Shown here: positions 9,966 to 19,368 of the stretch, piece after piece
Layout of the letters: each line of letters opens with the position of its first letter
Numbering within the stretch: position 1 is the stretch's first letter
NCBI RefSeq assembly: GCF_001456355.1
Contig: NZ_CP010271.1
Span: forward strand, 3,162,001-3,226,000
Length of the DNA: 64,000 nt
Direction of reading: 5' to 3'
DNA from: Mycobacteroides saopaulense
GTDB lineage: Bacteria > Actinomycetota > Actinomycetes > Mycobacteriales > Mycobacteriaceae
The notes under the pieces: model-generated
Databases searched by the model: none
What the model saw: the letters and a program-made list of their open reading frames with translations, nothing else
What the model was told of the DNA's origin: nothing
Program-made: the position numbers and the translations under genes

Positions 9966-10117
9966 TACGCCCAGAAAACTTCAGCTGTCCATGCGGATAG
10001 CAAACATCGCGCCTCGGCTGGTCTATGGCCCTAGTAACCACTTCCGGCGTTGTTCGTGAGCAGCGCTGATCCGCTTCTTGAAACTTGACGGCGGCACCGA
10101 CGAGAATTTCGGCCCCA

Positions 10118-10393
10118 CTAAAGAGCGTCGCCGGGGAAGCTCATGCCAATCTGAGTGCCGCCTTCGGAAATCACATCGCCGCCGCGATACTCGTTGAGGT
10201 ACTCGGCGCGCCACCGCGGCCAGTCCATGTAGACGTCACCGACGACGTCGCGGTAACGCCGGTACTGCCCGCGTGCGGTCCGCAGTGACCGTCGCGACTC
10301 CCGCGCCGCACGCCGGGCCGCTCGCCTGGCCGAGGATTCCTGTGCGGACGTTAGCTCGACAGGCGGGTCACGGAATATCTTCCGTCGAAACAT
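10118..10393 (-). CDS. Small Arg-rich protein of unknown function
   Basis: A 91-residue open frame starts with MFRRKIFRDPP and has a strongly basic Arg/Ala-rich middle followed by an acidic, aromatic second half (YMDWPRWRAEYLNEYRGGD). An ATG four codons upstream (10405) is also available. No family is recognised. It lies upstream of, and in the same orientation as, the large membrane protein, within the segment that separates nrdE from nrdF, so it probably belongs to the same accessory insertion. Coding status is moderately supported. Confidence 0.5.
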   Translation of the reverse strand: MFRRKIFRDPPVELTSAQESSARRAARRAARESRRSLRTARGQYRRYRDVVGDVYMDWPRWRAEYLNEYRGGDVISEGGTQIGMSFPGDAL

Positions 10394-10517
10394 GTAACAC
10401 AGCATGGCATGCCGGTGTTGTAACCGCCCGGTACCGCAACCGCCGAAGTTGCCATGCTCCTACTGCTATGGATGCGCCGATCGAGGCATCCGGTGCCGCC
10501 TGCGGCCTATGCCCCGA

Positions 10518-10556
10518 AAAAAGCGGGCCAGGGAGCGTTTCCCTGACCCGCTTTTT
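10518..10556 (-). terminator. Intrinsic terminator of the nrdHIE operon
   Basis: A 17-bp stem with one mismatch (10518-10534 with 10540-10556) and a 5-nt loop lies 15 bases past the nrdE stop. Runs of A on one side and T on the other make it a possible bidirectional terminator. Confidence 0.9.
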
Positions 10557-10570
10557 GAACAGATATGCCC

Positions 10571-12739
10571 CTACAGCATGCAGGAAACGCAGCCCTCGAC
10601 CTCGGTGCCTTCCAGCGCCATCTGACGCAGCCGGATGTAGTACAGCGTCTTGATTCCCTTGCGCCACGCGTAAATCTGCGCCTTGTTGACGTCACGCGTG
10701 CTGGCGGTGTCCTTGAAGAACAGCGTCAGCGACAGGCCCTGGTCCACGTGCTGAGTGGCCGCAGCGTACGTGTCGATGATCTTCTCGTAGCCGATCTCGT
10801 ACGCGTCCTGGTAGTACTCCAGGTTGTCGTTCGTCAGGTACGGCGCCGGGTAGTACGCCCGGCCAATCTTGCCTTCCTTGCGGATCTCGATCTTCGAGGC
10901 AACCGGGTGAATCGACGATGTCGAGTGGTTGATGTAGGAGATCGATCCGGTCGGCGGCACCGCCTGCAGGTTCTGGTTGTAGATGCCGTGCTGCTGCACC
11001 GACTCCTTCAAACGCAGCCAATCATCCTGTGTCGGAATGCGAATCCCGGCATCCGCGAACAGTTGGCGCACCTTCTCGGTCGCCGGCTCCCACACCTGCT
11101 CGGTGTACTTGTCGAAGAACTCGCCGCTGGCATACTTCGACTTCTCGAAGCCACCGAAGGCCTTACCGCGCTCGACGGCGATACGGTTCGATGCCTTCAG
11201 CGCGTGGTAGAGCACCGTGTAGAAGTAGATGTTGGTGAAATCCACACCCTCTTCGGAGCCGTAGAAGATCCGCTCACGCGCCAGGTAGCCGTGCAGGTTC
11301 ATCTGCCCCAGGCCGATGGCGTGAGAGTCGTTGTTGCCCTGCTCGATCGAGGGCACCGACCAGATGTGGGTCTGATCCGACACCGCGGTCAGCGCGCGGA
11401 TCGACACCTCGATGGTCTGCGCGAAGTCCGGCGAGTCCATCGTCTTGGCGATGTTCAGCGAGCCGAGGTTGCACGAAATGTCCTTGCCCACCTTGGCGTA
11501 CGACAGATCATCGTTGAACAGCGACGGTGTCGACACCTGCAGGATCTCCGAGCACAGGTTCGAATGCGTGATCTTGCCCTCGATGGGGTTGGCACGGTTC
11601 ACGGTGTCCTCGTACATGATGTACGGGTAGCCTGACTCGAACTGCAGCTCGGCGAGGGTCTGGAAGAACTCGCGCGCCTTGATCTTCGTCTTCCGGATCT
11701 GGCCGTTATCGACCATCTCGTAATACTTTTCGGTGACGTTGATGTCGGCGAACGGCACCCCGTAGGTGCGCTCGACATCGTACGGCGAGAACAGGTACAT
11801 GTCCTCGTTCTTCTTGGCCAACTCGAAGGTGATGTCCGGGATCACCACACCCAGCGAGAGGGTCTTGATGCGGATCTTCTCGTCGGCGTTCTCGCGCTTG
11901 GTGTCCAGGAAGCGGTAGATGTCCGGGTGGTGTGCGTGCAGGTACACCGCACCGGCCCCCTGGCGTGCACCGAGCTGGTTGGCGTAGGAGAAGGAGTCCT
12001 CCAGCAGCTTCATGATCGGAATGACACCCGAGGATTGGTTTTCGATGTTCTTGATCGGCGCACCGTGCTCACGAATGTTGGTGAGCAGCAAGGCGACACC
12101 GCCACCGCGCTTGGACAGCTGCAGTGCCGAGTTGATGGAGCGCCCAATGGACTCCATGTTGTCCTCGATGCGCAGCAGGAAGCAGGACACCGGCTCGCCG
12201 CGCTGCTTCTTGCCCGAGTTCAGGAAGGTCGGGGTGGCCGGCTGGAAACGGCCGTCGATGATCTCGTCGACCAGCTTCTCGGCCAGCTGCAGATCGCCGG
12301 CGGCCAGCGTCAGTGCCACCATGACGACGCGGTCCTCGAAGCGCTCCAGGTAACGCTTTCCGTCGAAGGTCTTCAGCGTGTACGAGGTGTAGTACTTGAA
12401 TGCGCCGAGGAACGTCGGGAACCGGAACTTCTTGGCGTAGGCCCGATCCAGCAGACTCTTGACGAAGTTGCGCGAGTACTGGTCGAGCACCTCGCGCTCG
12501 TAGTACTCCTTCTCGATCAGGTAGTCGAGCTTCTCGTCCTGATTGTGGAAGAAGACCGTGTTCTGGTTGACGTGCTGCAGGAAGTACTGCCGCGCCGCCG
12601 CCGCATCCTTGTCGAACTGGATCTTGCCGTCGGCGTCATACAGATTGAGCATGGCGTTGAGGGCGTGATAGTCCAGCTCGCCGTGAGCCGAGCCATGCGC
12701 AGAGGTCACAGGTTCTGCAGTTGTCGCGGTTGGCGCCAC
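10571..12739 (-). CDS. nrdE: Ribonucleotide reductase class Ib, alpha subunit NrdE
   Basis: The 722-residue catalytic subunit reduces ribonucleoside diphosphates. It is nearly identical in wording to the M. tuberculosis protein I remember, including [17 protein letters not shown] with the substrate-site cysteine, NLCSEI, and the C-terminal CVSC pair that exchanges electrons with NrdH. An in-frame TTG lies at 12754, but the GTG at 12739 has GGAAGGA about seven bases upstream and yields the usual length, so I use it. Its 5' end overlaps the end of nrdI, giving translational coupling in the order nrdH-nrdI-nrdE. Confidence 0.97.
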   Translation of the reverse strand: MAPTATTAEPVTSAHGSAHGELDYHALNAMLNLYDADGKIQFDKDAAAARQYFLQHVNQNTVFFHNQDEKLDYLIEKEYYEREVLDQYSRNFVKSLLDRAYAKKFRFPTFLGAFKYYTSYTLKTFDGKRYLERFEDRVVMVALTLAAGDLQLAEKLVDEIIDGRFQPATPTFLNSGKKQRGEPVSCFLLRIEDNMESIGRSINSALQLSKRGGGVALLLTNIREHGAPIKNIENQSSGVIPIMKLLEDSFSYANQLGARQGAGAVYLHAHHPDIYRFLDTKRENADEKIRIKTLSLGVVIPDITFELAKKNEDMYLFSPYDVERTYGVPFADINVTEKYYEMVDNGQIRKTKIKAREFFQTLAELQFESGYPYIMYEDTVNRANPIEGKITHSNLCSEILQVSTPSLFNDDLSYAKVGKDISCNLGSLNIAKTMDSPDFAQTIEVSIRALTAVSDQTHIWSVPSIEQGNNDSHAIGLGQMNLHGYLARERIFYGSEEGVDFTNIYFYTVLYHALKASNRIAVERGKAFGGFEKSKYASGEFFDKYTEQVWEPATEKVRQLFADAGIRIPTQDDWLRLKESVQQHGIYNQNLQAVPPTGSISYINHSTSSIHPVASKIEIRKEGKIGRAYYPAPYLTNDNLEYYQDAYEIGYEKIIDTYAAATQHVDQGLSLTLFFKDTASTRDVNKAQIYAWRKGIKTLYYIRLRQMALEGTEVEGCVSCML

Positions 12740-13146
12740 GGTGTGTCCTTCCAAAATTCGTCGAGTCCAGCGAGCACCTGCTGCACGTCTTCAGCGGTAC
12801 CCATGAGTTCAAAGCGATACAGATACGGCACGTCGCATTTGGCCGAGATGACCTTGCCCGCGTAGCAGTACTCCGCGCCGAAATTGGTATTGCCGGCCGC
12901 GATGACCCCGCGGATCAAAGACCGGTTGTGCTCATTGTTGAGAAACTTGATGACTTGCTTGGGGACGTATCCCGCGGCCTGCCCGGGCACCGGGTGCCCG
13001 CCGCCATAGGTCGGCAGGATCAGGACGTAAGGGTCATCGACCGTGATGTCGCCACGCAGCGGGATCCGGGTGGCGGGAACACCCAGCTTCTGGACGAAGC
13101 GGTGGGTGTTCTCCGACACGCTGGAGAAATAGACCAGATGGGCCAT
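12706..13146 (-). CDS. nrdI: Flavodoxin-like NrdI
   Basis: The 146-residue flavoprotein supplies the oxidant needed to assemble the dimanganese tyrosyl radical of NrdF. The FMN-binding [13 protein letters not shown] at the N-terminus, TYGGG, and [12 protein letters not shown] near the C-terminal third are family hallmarks. It lies between nrdH and nrdE and overlaps the nrdE start. Confidence 0.96.
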   Translation of the reverse strand: MAHLVYFSSVSENTHRFVQKLGVPATRIPLRGDITVDDPYVLILPTYGGGHPVPGQAAGYVPKQVIKFLNNEHNRSLIRGVIAAGNTNFGAEYCYAGKVISAKCDVPYLYRFELMGTAEDVQQVLAGLDEFWKDTPWRQPRQLQNL

Positions 13147-13174
13147 GCCCGGCTCCCGTACTACTTACTACTTA

Positions 13175-13417
13175 TTAGGCAGAGACGGCGACTGCGCCGG
13201 CGAGCGCCTTGATGCGGTCCGGACGGAAACCCGACCAGTGATCGTCACCGGCCACAACCACGGGCGCCTGCAGGTAGCCGAGCGCCATGACGTAGTCACG
13301 CGCCTCGGGGACCTCGGTGATGTCCACGATGCTGTACTCGATGCCCTGCTTGTCGAGGGCCTTGTACGTCGCGTTGCACTGTACGCAGGCGGGCTTGGTG
13401 TAGACGGTGATGCTCAT
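13175..13417 (-). CDS. nrdH: Glutaredoxin-like NrdH
   Basis: This 80-residue redoxin has the active-site CVQC at 11-14 and the NrdH-type C-terminus WSGFRPDRIKAL, which distinguishes it from glutaredoxin. It passes electrons from thioredoxin reductase to NrdE. It is the first gene of nrdHIE, and its upstream region carries the NrdR box pair at 13590 and 13622. Confidence 0.96.
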   Translation of the reverse strand: MSITVYTKPACVQCNATYKALDKQGIEYSIVDITEVPEARDYVMALGYLQAPVVVAGDDHWSGFRPDRIKALAGAVAVSA

Positions 13418-13589
13418 GCGTAGCTCCTCAGCGAATCGATCGTAGACATCTCAACAAAGTTTTCAGCAGCCCAGCACCCGGGAAAATTCCACGCCGCCCG
13501 TGGTGGCTGAGCGCCGGGATCTACCAGAAGATCTGGCGAAAATCCGGGCCGGGCGGCCCGGAGTGGTTCCCGGCCTTTCGGTGTTCCAG

Positions 13590-13605
13590 ACACTACACCT
13601 AGTGT
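13590..13605. promoter_or_regulatory. NrdR-like box, strong member of pair
   Basis: ACACTACACCTAGTGT has perfect 6-bp arms (7 bp counting the flanking G and C) and fits the NrdR consensus ends ACACwA and TwGTGT. It lies about 170 bases upstream of nrdH. Confidence 0.75.
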
Positions 13606-13621
13606 CCGACAATCGGAACCC

Positions 13622-13637
13622 ATACAAGATGTTCTGA
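13622..13637. promoter_or_regulatory. NrdR-like box, weak member of pair
   Basis: ATACAAGATGTTCTGA keeps the central CAAnATnTT of the NrdR consensus and starts exactly 32 bp from the strong box, the same spacing as upstream of nrdF. Confidence 0.55.
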
Positions 13638-13864
13638 ACAACATTCGTGAAATTCCCTGGTCGTGAGACCTGACATCCTTGAAATTCCGGCGTGTCGTTA
13701 TCACGGCGTGTTCGGGCCTGCGGTGATGGCTGGAACATATGGGGTGTCTACCACCGGGCACCGACACCGGCTAGCAGACCGTCTACCGTCGGGCAAACGT
13801 TTTCGCCCGGCGAGTCTGTGGAAACTGTGAAGTTCTGTGGACGAATCTGGGGACAGATCCGGAT

Positions 13865-14665
13865 CTAGCGGAAGAGTCCCACGTTGTCGGCCACCCACTG
13901 CGCGAAAGTGGTACCCGGGTACCCGGTCAGTTCAAGCACCAAGGTGTTCGCCGGCTGCTCGAATTCAGGATCGGTCAACGTGTCGATGTACCACTGGGCC
14001 CGGTCCCCCATCGTCGGCCGCAGCTCACGCACGGCCGCCTCGGCCGAACTGATCACGTAGCGCACATCGACACCGGCCACCTCGGCGATGGTCTGTACCA
14101 GCTGCCGCCGCGTCACCGCTTCCGGGCCGGTGATCGGATACTTCTTATCTAAGTGCTCGTCCCCCGCATGCAGGACGGCCGCGGCCACCCTTGCGATGTC
14201 ATCCATCGCGATCGGCGACTGGGCTACCTGGCGCTCGGGCTCGTGCACCGCACCGGTGCGTTTGATCTGTTCGACCCACATGGCGTAGTTCTCCATGAAC
14301 TCTCCGGGGCCGAGCTGAGTCCACCCCAGACCGCTGTTTTCGACGGCGCTCGCCTGTTCGGCCCACCACGACGCATCCCCCGTCAGCGCCACCACATGGC
14401 GCACCCCGGCGGCGCGCGCCATCTCCAGCACCGCCGCAGCCGTGGACGACAGCGGCGCCAGGTACATCCGCTCGACACCGTCGAACGCACCCTCAAGACC
14501 CTCGGGCTTGCCGAGGTATCCGACGATGGGCGTCACCCCGGCCGGCAGCGCCGCCTTGTCCGGCGAGGTGGTCAAGGCCCGAATATCACTGACACCCAAA
14601 CGAACCAGATGGTCGACGACCTTCCGGCCGATGTTTCCGGTAGCGCCAGTGACGAGGACGGTCAT
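13865..14665 (-). CDS. NmrA-like NAD(P)-binding protein
   Basis: The 266-residue atypical SDR begins with the Rossmann motif MTVLVTGATGNIGRKV. It lacks the YxxxK of classical SDRs, as is usual for NmrA/azoreductase-like sensors and NAD(P)H:quinone reductases. Redox sensing or quinone reduction is the family-level expectation. An upstream in-frame start seven codons earlier exists, but the fold begins at 14665. A 33-bp inverted repeat overlaps this start codon. Confidence 0.85.
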   Translation of the reverse strand: MTVLVTGATGNIGRKVVDHLVRLGVSDIRALTTSPDKAALPAGVTPIVGYLGKPEGLEGAFDGVERMYLAPLSSTAAAVLEMARAAGVRHVVALTGDASWWAEQASAVENSGLGWTQLGPGEFMENYAMWVEQIKRTGAVHEPERQVAQSPIAMDDIARVAAAVLHAGDEHLDKKYPITGPEAVTRRQLVQTIAEVAGVDVRYVISSAEAAVRELRPTMGDRAQWYIDTLTDPEFEQPANTLVLELTGYPGTTFAQWVADNVGLFR

Positions 14666-14691
14666 GCCCGGCACGGTACCGGGCATGACCG
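14659..14691. repeat. Inverted repeat with 13-bp arms over the NmrA-like start
   Basis: CGGTCATGCCCGG (14659-14671) is repeated in inverse orientation at 14679-14691 with a 7-base spacer. It includes the likely ATG at 14663-14665, so as RNA it would hide the start codon; as DNA it could be an operator. Confidence 0.7.
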
Positions 14692-14709
14692 ACGATCAGT
14701 CGCTACGAA

Positions 14710-15267
14710 TTAGCTGCCGGAAGCTGAAACCAATGCGTCCAGTGTCTTGGTCAGCTCAGCGACCGTCTCGGCATGCTCACGCGGGTGCTTGCCGTCGAAG
14801 GCCGAGGAAGGCACAGCAAGTTTGACGTCCTCGAGCACGTTGGCGGTCGCGATCCCGGCAGCCTTACGGGTCTCGTCGATCGCCCAGATGCCGCCGTAGC
14901 GGCCCGCCGAGGTCCCGATCACGACAGTCGGCTTGCCCTTGAACACGCTGGAGCCAAAGGGCCGCGACAGCCAATCGATCGCATTCTTGAGCGAGCTGGA
15001 AATGGTGCCGTTGTTCTCCGGGCTGACCAGCAGCACCGCGTCGGCATCGGCGACGGCCGCGCGCAGGGCTTCGGCGGCAGCCGGCGCACCGTCGCCGTCG
15101 ATGTCCTCGTTGTAGTGCGGAAGATCGGCCAGCCCCTCGTAGATACGCACGCTCACGCCGTCCGGCGTGTTCTCCGCGGCCGCCTCCACGAGCTGGCGAT
15201 TGAGCGATGCCTTGCGCAGGCTTCCGACGATCGCCAGCACGTTCTTCTCTGCCACTTCCTCGGCCAT
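14710..15267 (-). CDS. NADPH-dependent FMN reductase family protein
   Basis: The 185-residue flavodoxin-fold reductase has the phosphate-binding GSLRKASLNRQL, the SPENNGTISSSLKNAIDWLSRP segment and GTSAGRYGG, all typical of NADPH-dependent FMN/quinone reductases. It should reduce FMN or quinones in the cytoplasm. A start three codons upstream (15276) is possible; MAEEVAEK is more likely. It is divergent from the TetR gene at 15384, with a palindromic operator between them. The pair corresponds in position to Rv3054c-Rv3055 as I remember it. Confidence 0.88.
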   Translation of the reverse strand: MAEEVAEKNVLAIVGSLRKASLNRQLVEAAAENTPDGVSVRIYEGLADLPHYNEDIDGDGAPAAAEALRAAVADADAVLLVSPENNGTISSSLKNAIDWLSRPFGSSVFKGKPTVVIGTSAGRYGGIWAIDETRKAAGIATANVLEDVKLAVPSSAFDGKHPREHAETVAELTKTLDALVSASGS

Positions 15268-15337
15268 GGGGAACACCTTTCATCAGAGCGGCACGTTTGT
15301 CGCACCTACATCCTGCTTCTTTGTCACGTTCTACAAT

Positions 15338-15353
15338 ACGGACTGTGGTCCGT
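15338..15353. promoter_or_regulatory. TetR-type operator ACGGAC-n4-GTCCGT
   Basis: ACGGACTGTGGTCCGT is a 16-bp palindrome with perfect 6-bp arms in the intergenic region between the FMN reductase and the divergent TetR gene. It is a likely site of autoregulation and control of the reductase. Confidence 0.75.
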
Positions 15354-15383
15354 TTGATTCCCTGCGGCTATCATCAAGCTGTT

Positions 15384-15998
15384 ATGCCTGGTCAAGAAAT
15401 CCCCCTGCTTTCTGTCGACCTTGCGCAGAATCCGGTCCGCGAACGGGCCATTGCCACCCGCAACCGTGCCCTACTCCTGGACGCCGCCCGTCAGCTTCTC
15501 GACGAGGTGGGCCCGGACGGGATGTCGATGGATGCGGTCGCCAATGCCGCCGGCGTGGGCAAGGGGACGCTCTTTCGCCGTTTCGGCAGCCGCACTGGAC
15601 TGCTGCTCGCGCTCCTTGACCACGAAGAGCACATCGAGCAAGAAGCGTTCATGTTCGGGCCACCGCCGCTGGGCCCCGACGCGCCGCCACTGACCCGGCT
15701 CATCGCGTTCGGACGAGCCCGGCTCGCCTTCCTGGAACGCCATCTCGACCTTGCCCGCGCCACCACCGCCGATGCCGATGCCTGGCACAAGGCACCGCCG
15801 ACCATGCTGGTCCGCGCGCACATCCGGTCACTGCTGACCCAACTCGAATGCACCGGCGACCTGGACGCGCAGACCCACGCCCTGATGTCGATCATCGAGC
15901 CCGGATACGTGCACTTCGCCACCGTCTCCAACGGCCAGTCGGTGACTCAGCTCGGCGACGCGTGGGACGACCTGGTGTGCAAGCTGTGCGCACGCTGA
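15384..15998 (+). CDS. TetR family regulator, divergent from FMN reductase
   Basis: The 204-residue regulator has the N-terminal HTH at about residues 25-70 ([32 protein letters not shown]) and a helical ligand domain. I used the ATG at 15384 ([10 protein letters not shown]) because upstream in-frame sequence overlaps the divergent reductase. It likely represses itself and the reductase through the palindrome at 15338. Confidence 0.9.
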   Translation: MPGQEIPLLSVDLAQNPVRERAIATRNRALLLDAARQLLDEVGPDGMSMDAVANAAGVGKGTLFRRFGSRTGLLLALLDHEEHIEQEAFMFGPPPLGPDAPPLTRLIAFGRARLAFLERHLDLARATTADADAWHKAPPTMLVRAHIRSLLTQLECTGDLDAQTHALMSIIEPGYVHFATVSNGQSVTQLGDAWDDLVCKLCAR

Positions 15999-16020
15999 CC
16001 GCGCGTTCTACAGTCGGGCA

Positions 16021-16842
16021 ATGAGCAGCCTTCGCGAAGAGATCCGGTCAGCCCTCGACGTCTCCCCCACGATCGATCCGGCCGACGAGGTATCGCGAAG
16101 AGTCGGATTCCTCAAGGACTATCTAAGAGCCAGCGGGACAAAGGGATTCGTACTGGGGATCTCCGGCGGACAGGACAGCGCCCTGACCGGGCGGCTATGC
16201 CAGCTGGCCGCGCAGGAGTCACGACTGGAAGGGATCGAGGCCGAGTTCATCGCGGTGCGCCTGCCCTATGGCGTTCAGGCCGACGAGGACGATGCCCAAG
16301 TGGCCCTTAGGTTTATCGACCCCGACCGCACCATCGTCATCAATATCAAGGATGCCTCCGATGCCGCGACCCAAGCGGTCGCCGACGCACTCGGCGAGAC
16401 GCCCACGGATTTCGTGCGGGGCAACGTCAAGGCCCGGGAGCGGATGGTGGTCCAGTACGCGGCCGCGGGCCAGCACCGGCTGTTGGTTGTCGGCACCGAT
16501 CACGCCGCCGAGGCGGTCACAGGGTTCTTCACCAAGTTCGGCGACGGCGGGGTCGACGTGACCCCACTCACGGGACTCACCAAACGTCAAGGTGCACAAA
16601 TACTTTCCCACCTGGGCGCCCCGGAGAGCATCTCACGCAAGGTGCCCACGGCCGATCTGGAGGACCACCGCCCCGCACTGCCAGACGAGGTCGCCCTGGG
16701 CGTCACCTACGCGCAGATCGACGATTACCTGGAAGGCAAGGCCGTCACCGTCGAGGCTGCCGACCGCATCGAACAGTGGTACCTGCGGACCCGGCACAAG
16801 CGGGCCCTGCCGGTCACCCCGTTCGACGGCTGGTGGCGCTAG
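16021..16842 (+). CDS. nadE: NH3-dependent NAD+ synthetase, short form
   Basis: The 273-residue enzyme adenylates and amidates deamido-NAD to NAD+. The ATP-pyrophosphatase motif SGGQDS is at residues 48-53, and [20 protein letters not shown] follows. It lacks the N-terminal glutaminase (nitrilase) domain of the long mycobacterial NadE, so it would use free ammonia. From memory, mycobacteria usually carry the glutamine-dependent form, so this may be a second enzyme. In the M. tuberculosis order I recall, dinB2 occupies this place. The gene overlaps the convergent SDR by four bases. Confidence 0.92.
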   Translation: MSSLREEIRSALDVSPTIDPADEVSRRVGFLKDYLRASGTKGFVLGISGGQDSALTGRLCQLAAQESRLEGIEAEFIAVRLPYGVQADEDDAQVALRFIDPDRTIVINIKDASDAATQAVADALGETPTDFVRGNVKARERMVVQYAAAGQHRLLVVGTDHAAEAVTGFFTKFGDGGVDVTPLTGLTKRQGAQILSHLGAPESISRKVPTADLEDHRPALPDEVALGVTYAQIDDYLEGKAVTVEAADRIEQWYLRTRHKRALPVTPFDGWWR

Positions 16843-17723
16843 GAATCCGTCGACTGCGAATTCGAGCCCGACTTCTGAAATCCGGGCCGCAGCGCGTTCG
16901 TGAACGCATGATTGGCCAGGCGCATTGCGACGCTATAGGGCCACCACAGCGTGCGTTTGAACAGATACAGCGCACGGATATCGACCCCGGTGTAGACGAG
17001 GTATCGGTTGCGGCTGATGCCATGCAGGATTCGCTCGGCCACCTTCTCCGGTGAGGTGGCGTGCCCGACGAATCGGTTCACCCACTTACTGACGTCAGGG
17101 TTGTCGCGATCCACCCCGGCGATGTCGACGGTGCGTACCAGCGGCGTGTTGACCGCACCGGGAACCACCACGGTGACGCCGATCTTGTAGCGGGCCAGAT
17201 CGAAGCGCAGTACCTCCGACACGCCCCGCAGGCCGTACTTGCTGGCGCTGTAGGCGGCATGCCACGGCAGGGCCACCAGGCCGGCCGCCGAGGAGACGTT
17301 CACGATCTGGCCGCCGTTACGGGCCTTGATCATCGCGGGCACAAAGCTCTCGATGACGTGGATGGGCCCCATCAGGTTGATATCGACCACTGAACGCCAC
17401 TGCTGGTGGCTCAGCCTGTCGACAGACCCCCACACGGATATGCCCGCGATGTTGAGCAGGACGTCCATGCTCGGATGCGTCGTCAGGATGTCGGCCGCGA
17501 AGGCGGACACCGACTCGTAGTCGGAGATATCGAGCGCCCGGTAGGCGCTGACCTTTCCTCCGGCGGCCTTGATCTCCTCGACGACGGACTCAAGCCCGTC
17601 GGCGGCGCGATCGGTCAAAAACAGCTCGGCACCCTCGCGCCCCAGAAGCAGCGCGGTGGCCCGTCCGATACCGCTGGCGGCTCCCGTGACGAAGCAGCGC
17701 TTACCGGTGAATTCGTACGCCAT
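16839..17723 (-). CDS. Short-chain dehydrogenase/reductase (Rv3057c-like)
   Basis: The 294-residue classical SDR has TGAASGIG near residue 12, the NIAG variant, and catalytic Ser plus YSASK. A hydrophobic, basic C-terminus ([24 protein letters not shown]) suggests membrane association. An in-frame extension of 39 residues is discarded because MAYEFTGK begins the fold. It sits in the SDR-TetR-CYP136 order recalled for Rv3057c-Rv3059. Confidence 0.88.
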   Translation of the reverse strand: MAYEFTGKRCFVTGAASGIGRATALLLGREGAELFLTDRAADGLESVVEEIKAAGGKVSAYRALDISDYESVSAFAADILTTHPSMDVLLNIAGISVWGSVDRLSHQQWRSVVDINLMGPIHVIESFVPAMIKARNGGQIVNVSSAAGLVALPWHAAYSASKYGLRGVSEVLRFDLARYKIGVTVVVPGAVNTPLVRTVDIAGVDRDNPDVSKWVNRFVGHATSPEKVAERILHGISRNRYLVYTGVDIRALYLFKRTLWWPYSVAMRLANHAFTNALRPGFQKSGSNSQSTDS

Positions 17724-17791
17724 CACTGAACCGTACCGGCCGTCATCCGGGAATTTATGCGCGGTCCAATAGCAAACGGTACCTTCGAAAG

Positions 17792-18739
17792 ATGCCAATA
17801 GATAGCATGCAATCTCGCCGCCGGTGGTTACCTTGGGCAACTACAGTTGCAGTAGCACTCATGGCAGCGGTGGCGTGCTCGGGCGGCTCGCACTCCCGCA
17901 CTGAGGCAACCCAGGAAGGCGGCTACCCGGCCACCGCGGCGCCCACGTACACCCAGCTCCCGGCGGCACCGCTGCGCGACTCGATACAGCAGCAGGCCCC
18001 TCGGCACGGGCCGCCGACCGAGTCCAAACGGGACATCGTCAAGACCGGAACCATGACGATCTCCGTCCCCAACCCCTCGGAGGCTGCCGACAAGGCGGCA
18101 GGGCTCGCCGAGTCGGCCAACGGCAGGGTGGAGAGCCGCTCCGAGGACGCCGGATCCGGATCCGGCCGTGCACGCACATCGATCGTGCTGCGAATCCCGG
18201 CCGCCAAGCTCGACGGCGTGCTGCGCGATCTCAAGGAACTGGGCAAGGTCAAATCCGCCGACACCAACAGCGATGACGTGACCTCGCAGCGGGTGGACCT
18301 GGATGCCAGGATCGCGGCGCTACAGACCTCCGTCGACCGGCTGCTCGGGATCATGCGCGATTCCAAGGACACCGATGCCTTGATCAAGGCCGAAAGCGAA
18401 CTGTCCAAGCGCCAGGCCGATCTGGACAGTCTGCGCGCGCAACGCAACCAGCTCGGCGATCAGATCGCCTACAGCTCGGTCACCGTCACGTTCCTAGCCG
18501 ACGAGGTTGGCCTCCCGCCGACACCGCCCAAGTACCAGGGGTTCCTCGGGCAGATCGAGCGCGGCTGGGATGGACTCGTGGCCGCTGCAAACAGCGTGCT
18601 GCTGCTGTTCGGACTGCTACTGCCCTGGCTCGGCGCGTTGGCTGTTCTCGGCGCAGCGGGCTACGGCATCCGACGCACGGTGCTGCAGCGCCGATCCGAC
18701 ACGACGCCGTCAGCGCCCCAAAAGGCTGACACGCCATAG
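17792..18739 (+). CDS. DUF4349 domain lipoprotein
   Basis: The 315-residue protein has a signal peptide ending in a lipobox-like AVAC (Cys29), then a low-complexity linker, a DUF4349 domain (about 80-250) containing a coiled-coil stretch, and a C-terminal membrane segment (about 262-290) followed by a short basic tail. DUF4349 proteins are membrane-anchored and uncharacterised. The signal at one end and membrane helix at the other suggest a loop held at the outer face of the membrane. Its 3' end overlaps the TetR gene at 18710 by 30 bases. Confidence 0.85.
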   Translation: MPIDSMQSRRRWLPWATTVAVALMAAVACSGGSHSRTEATQEGGYPATAAPTYTQLPAAPLRDSIQQQAPRHGPPTESKRDIVKTGTMTISVPNPSEAADKAAGLAESANGRVESRSEDAGSGSGRARTSIVLRIPAAKLDGVLRDLKELGKVKSADTNSDDVTSQRVDLDARIAALQTSVDRLLGIMRDSKDTDALIKAESELSKRQADLDSLRAQRNQLGDQIAYSSVTVTFLADEVGLPPTPPKYQGFLGQIERGWDGLVAAANSVLLLFGLLLPWLGALAVLGAAGYGIRRTVLQRRSDTTPSAPQKADTP

Positions 18740-19348
18740 CGTTTCGACGGTTGCCAGCGCCCGGGCGGGATCGGTGTCGCGTCCGACGAAGGAGCTGTCG
18801 CCTGACACGGTGGACGCGGTAAGTGCCACCAGGGACCGCACCAACGCGGGCAGATCGTCCGAAATGGGTTGCGCGCCGCGTTCGTTGACCTCGATCTCGG
18901 CGATCTTGAGAATCTTGCCGATGACGACGTCGGTGAGGTCGTCGAGCAGCCCGGCGATGGTCGGATCGGTGATCCGCGCCTCTTGGCATGCCTTCATGAG
19001 CGGGTCGTTGTGCGCGAACGACGCGGCCGCACTACCCACCATGCGGTTGGCGAACTGCTCGGGGGTCTCGTCTTCGCCGCGCGGAGCGAAGTAGTGGGTG
19101 AGCTCGTCGAGTTCCGCGAATGCGTCGCCGACCATTTGCGCGAGCACCGAATACTTGCTGTCGAAGTAGAAGTAGAACCCCGACCTGCCGACCCCTGCTC
19201 GCTCACTGATCGCGCTGACCGAGAGGTCGGCGAAGCTGTGGTTTTCCGCGATCAGCTCGGCGACAGCCGTCATGATCGCGTCCCGCTGACGATCGCCGCG
19301 GGTCTGCGTGCCACTGCGCGCTGGACTGACCACTTGCACAGTTTGCAC
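18710..19348 (-). CDS. TetR family regulator adjacent to CYP136
   Basis: The roughly 212-residue regulator has a clear TetR HTH (AIMTAVAELI, LSVSAISERAGVGRSGFYFYFDSK) and a C-terminal helical domain. The open frame runs back to 19414, but that would cover the palindrome at 19369, so I place the start at GTG 19348; GTGs at 19339 and 19333 are alternatives. It is divergent from the P450 and resembles Rv3058c in context. The ACTTGAC palindrome is its probable operator. Confidence 0.85.
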   Translation of the reverse strand: MQTVQVVSPARSGTQTRGDRQRDAIMTAVAELIAENHSFADLSVSAISERAGVGRSGFYFYFDSKYSVLAQMVGDAFAELDELTHYFAPRGEDETPEQFANRMVGSAAASFAHNDPLMKACQEARITDPTIAGLLDDLTDVVIGKILKIAEIEVNERGAQPISDDLPALVRSLVALTASTVSGDSSFVGRDTDPARALATVETLWRVSLLGR

Positions 19349-19368
19349 CGAAACACCGTATGAACAGA

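Larger units (their letters stand above)
13418..13864. other. nrdHIE control region, otherwise non-coding
   Basis: This 447-base gap holds the NrdR box pair and presumably the nrdH promoter. Short open frames here on the minus strand have no family resemblance and are read as non-coding. I see no tRNA or riboswitch. Confidence 0.6.

Noticed and set aside
10565..11635. 356-codon plus-strand frame
   Set aside because: Antisense to nrdE; Val/Leu/Arg-rich shadow.
13630..13640. TGTTC-n1-GAACA as a possible LexA/SOS box
   Set aside because: Mycobacterial SOS boxes follow TCGAAC-n4-GTTCGA; spacing does not fit, and the sequence is better explained as part of the weak NrdR box.
13414..13767. Minus-strand frames upstream of nrdH
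   Set aside because: They cover the NrdR boxes, have no ribosome-binding site or family similarity, and read as regulatory DNA.
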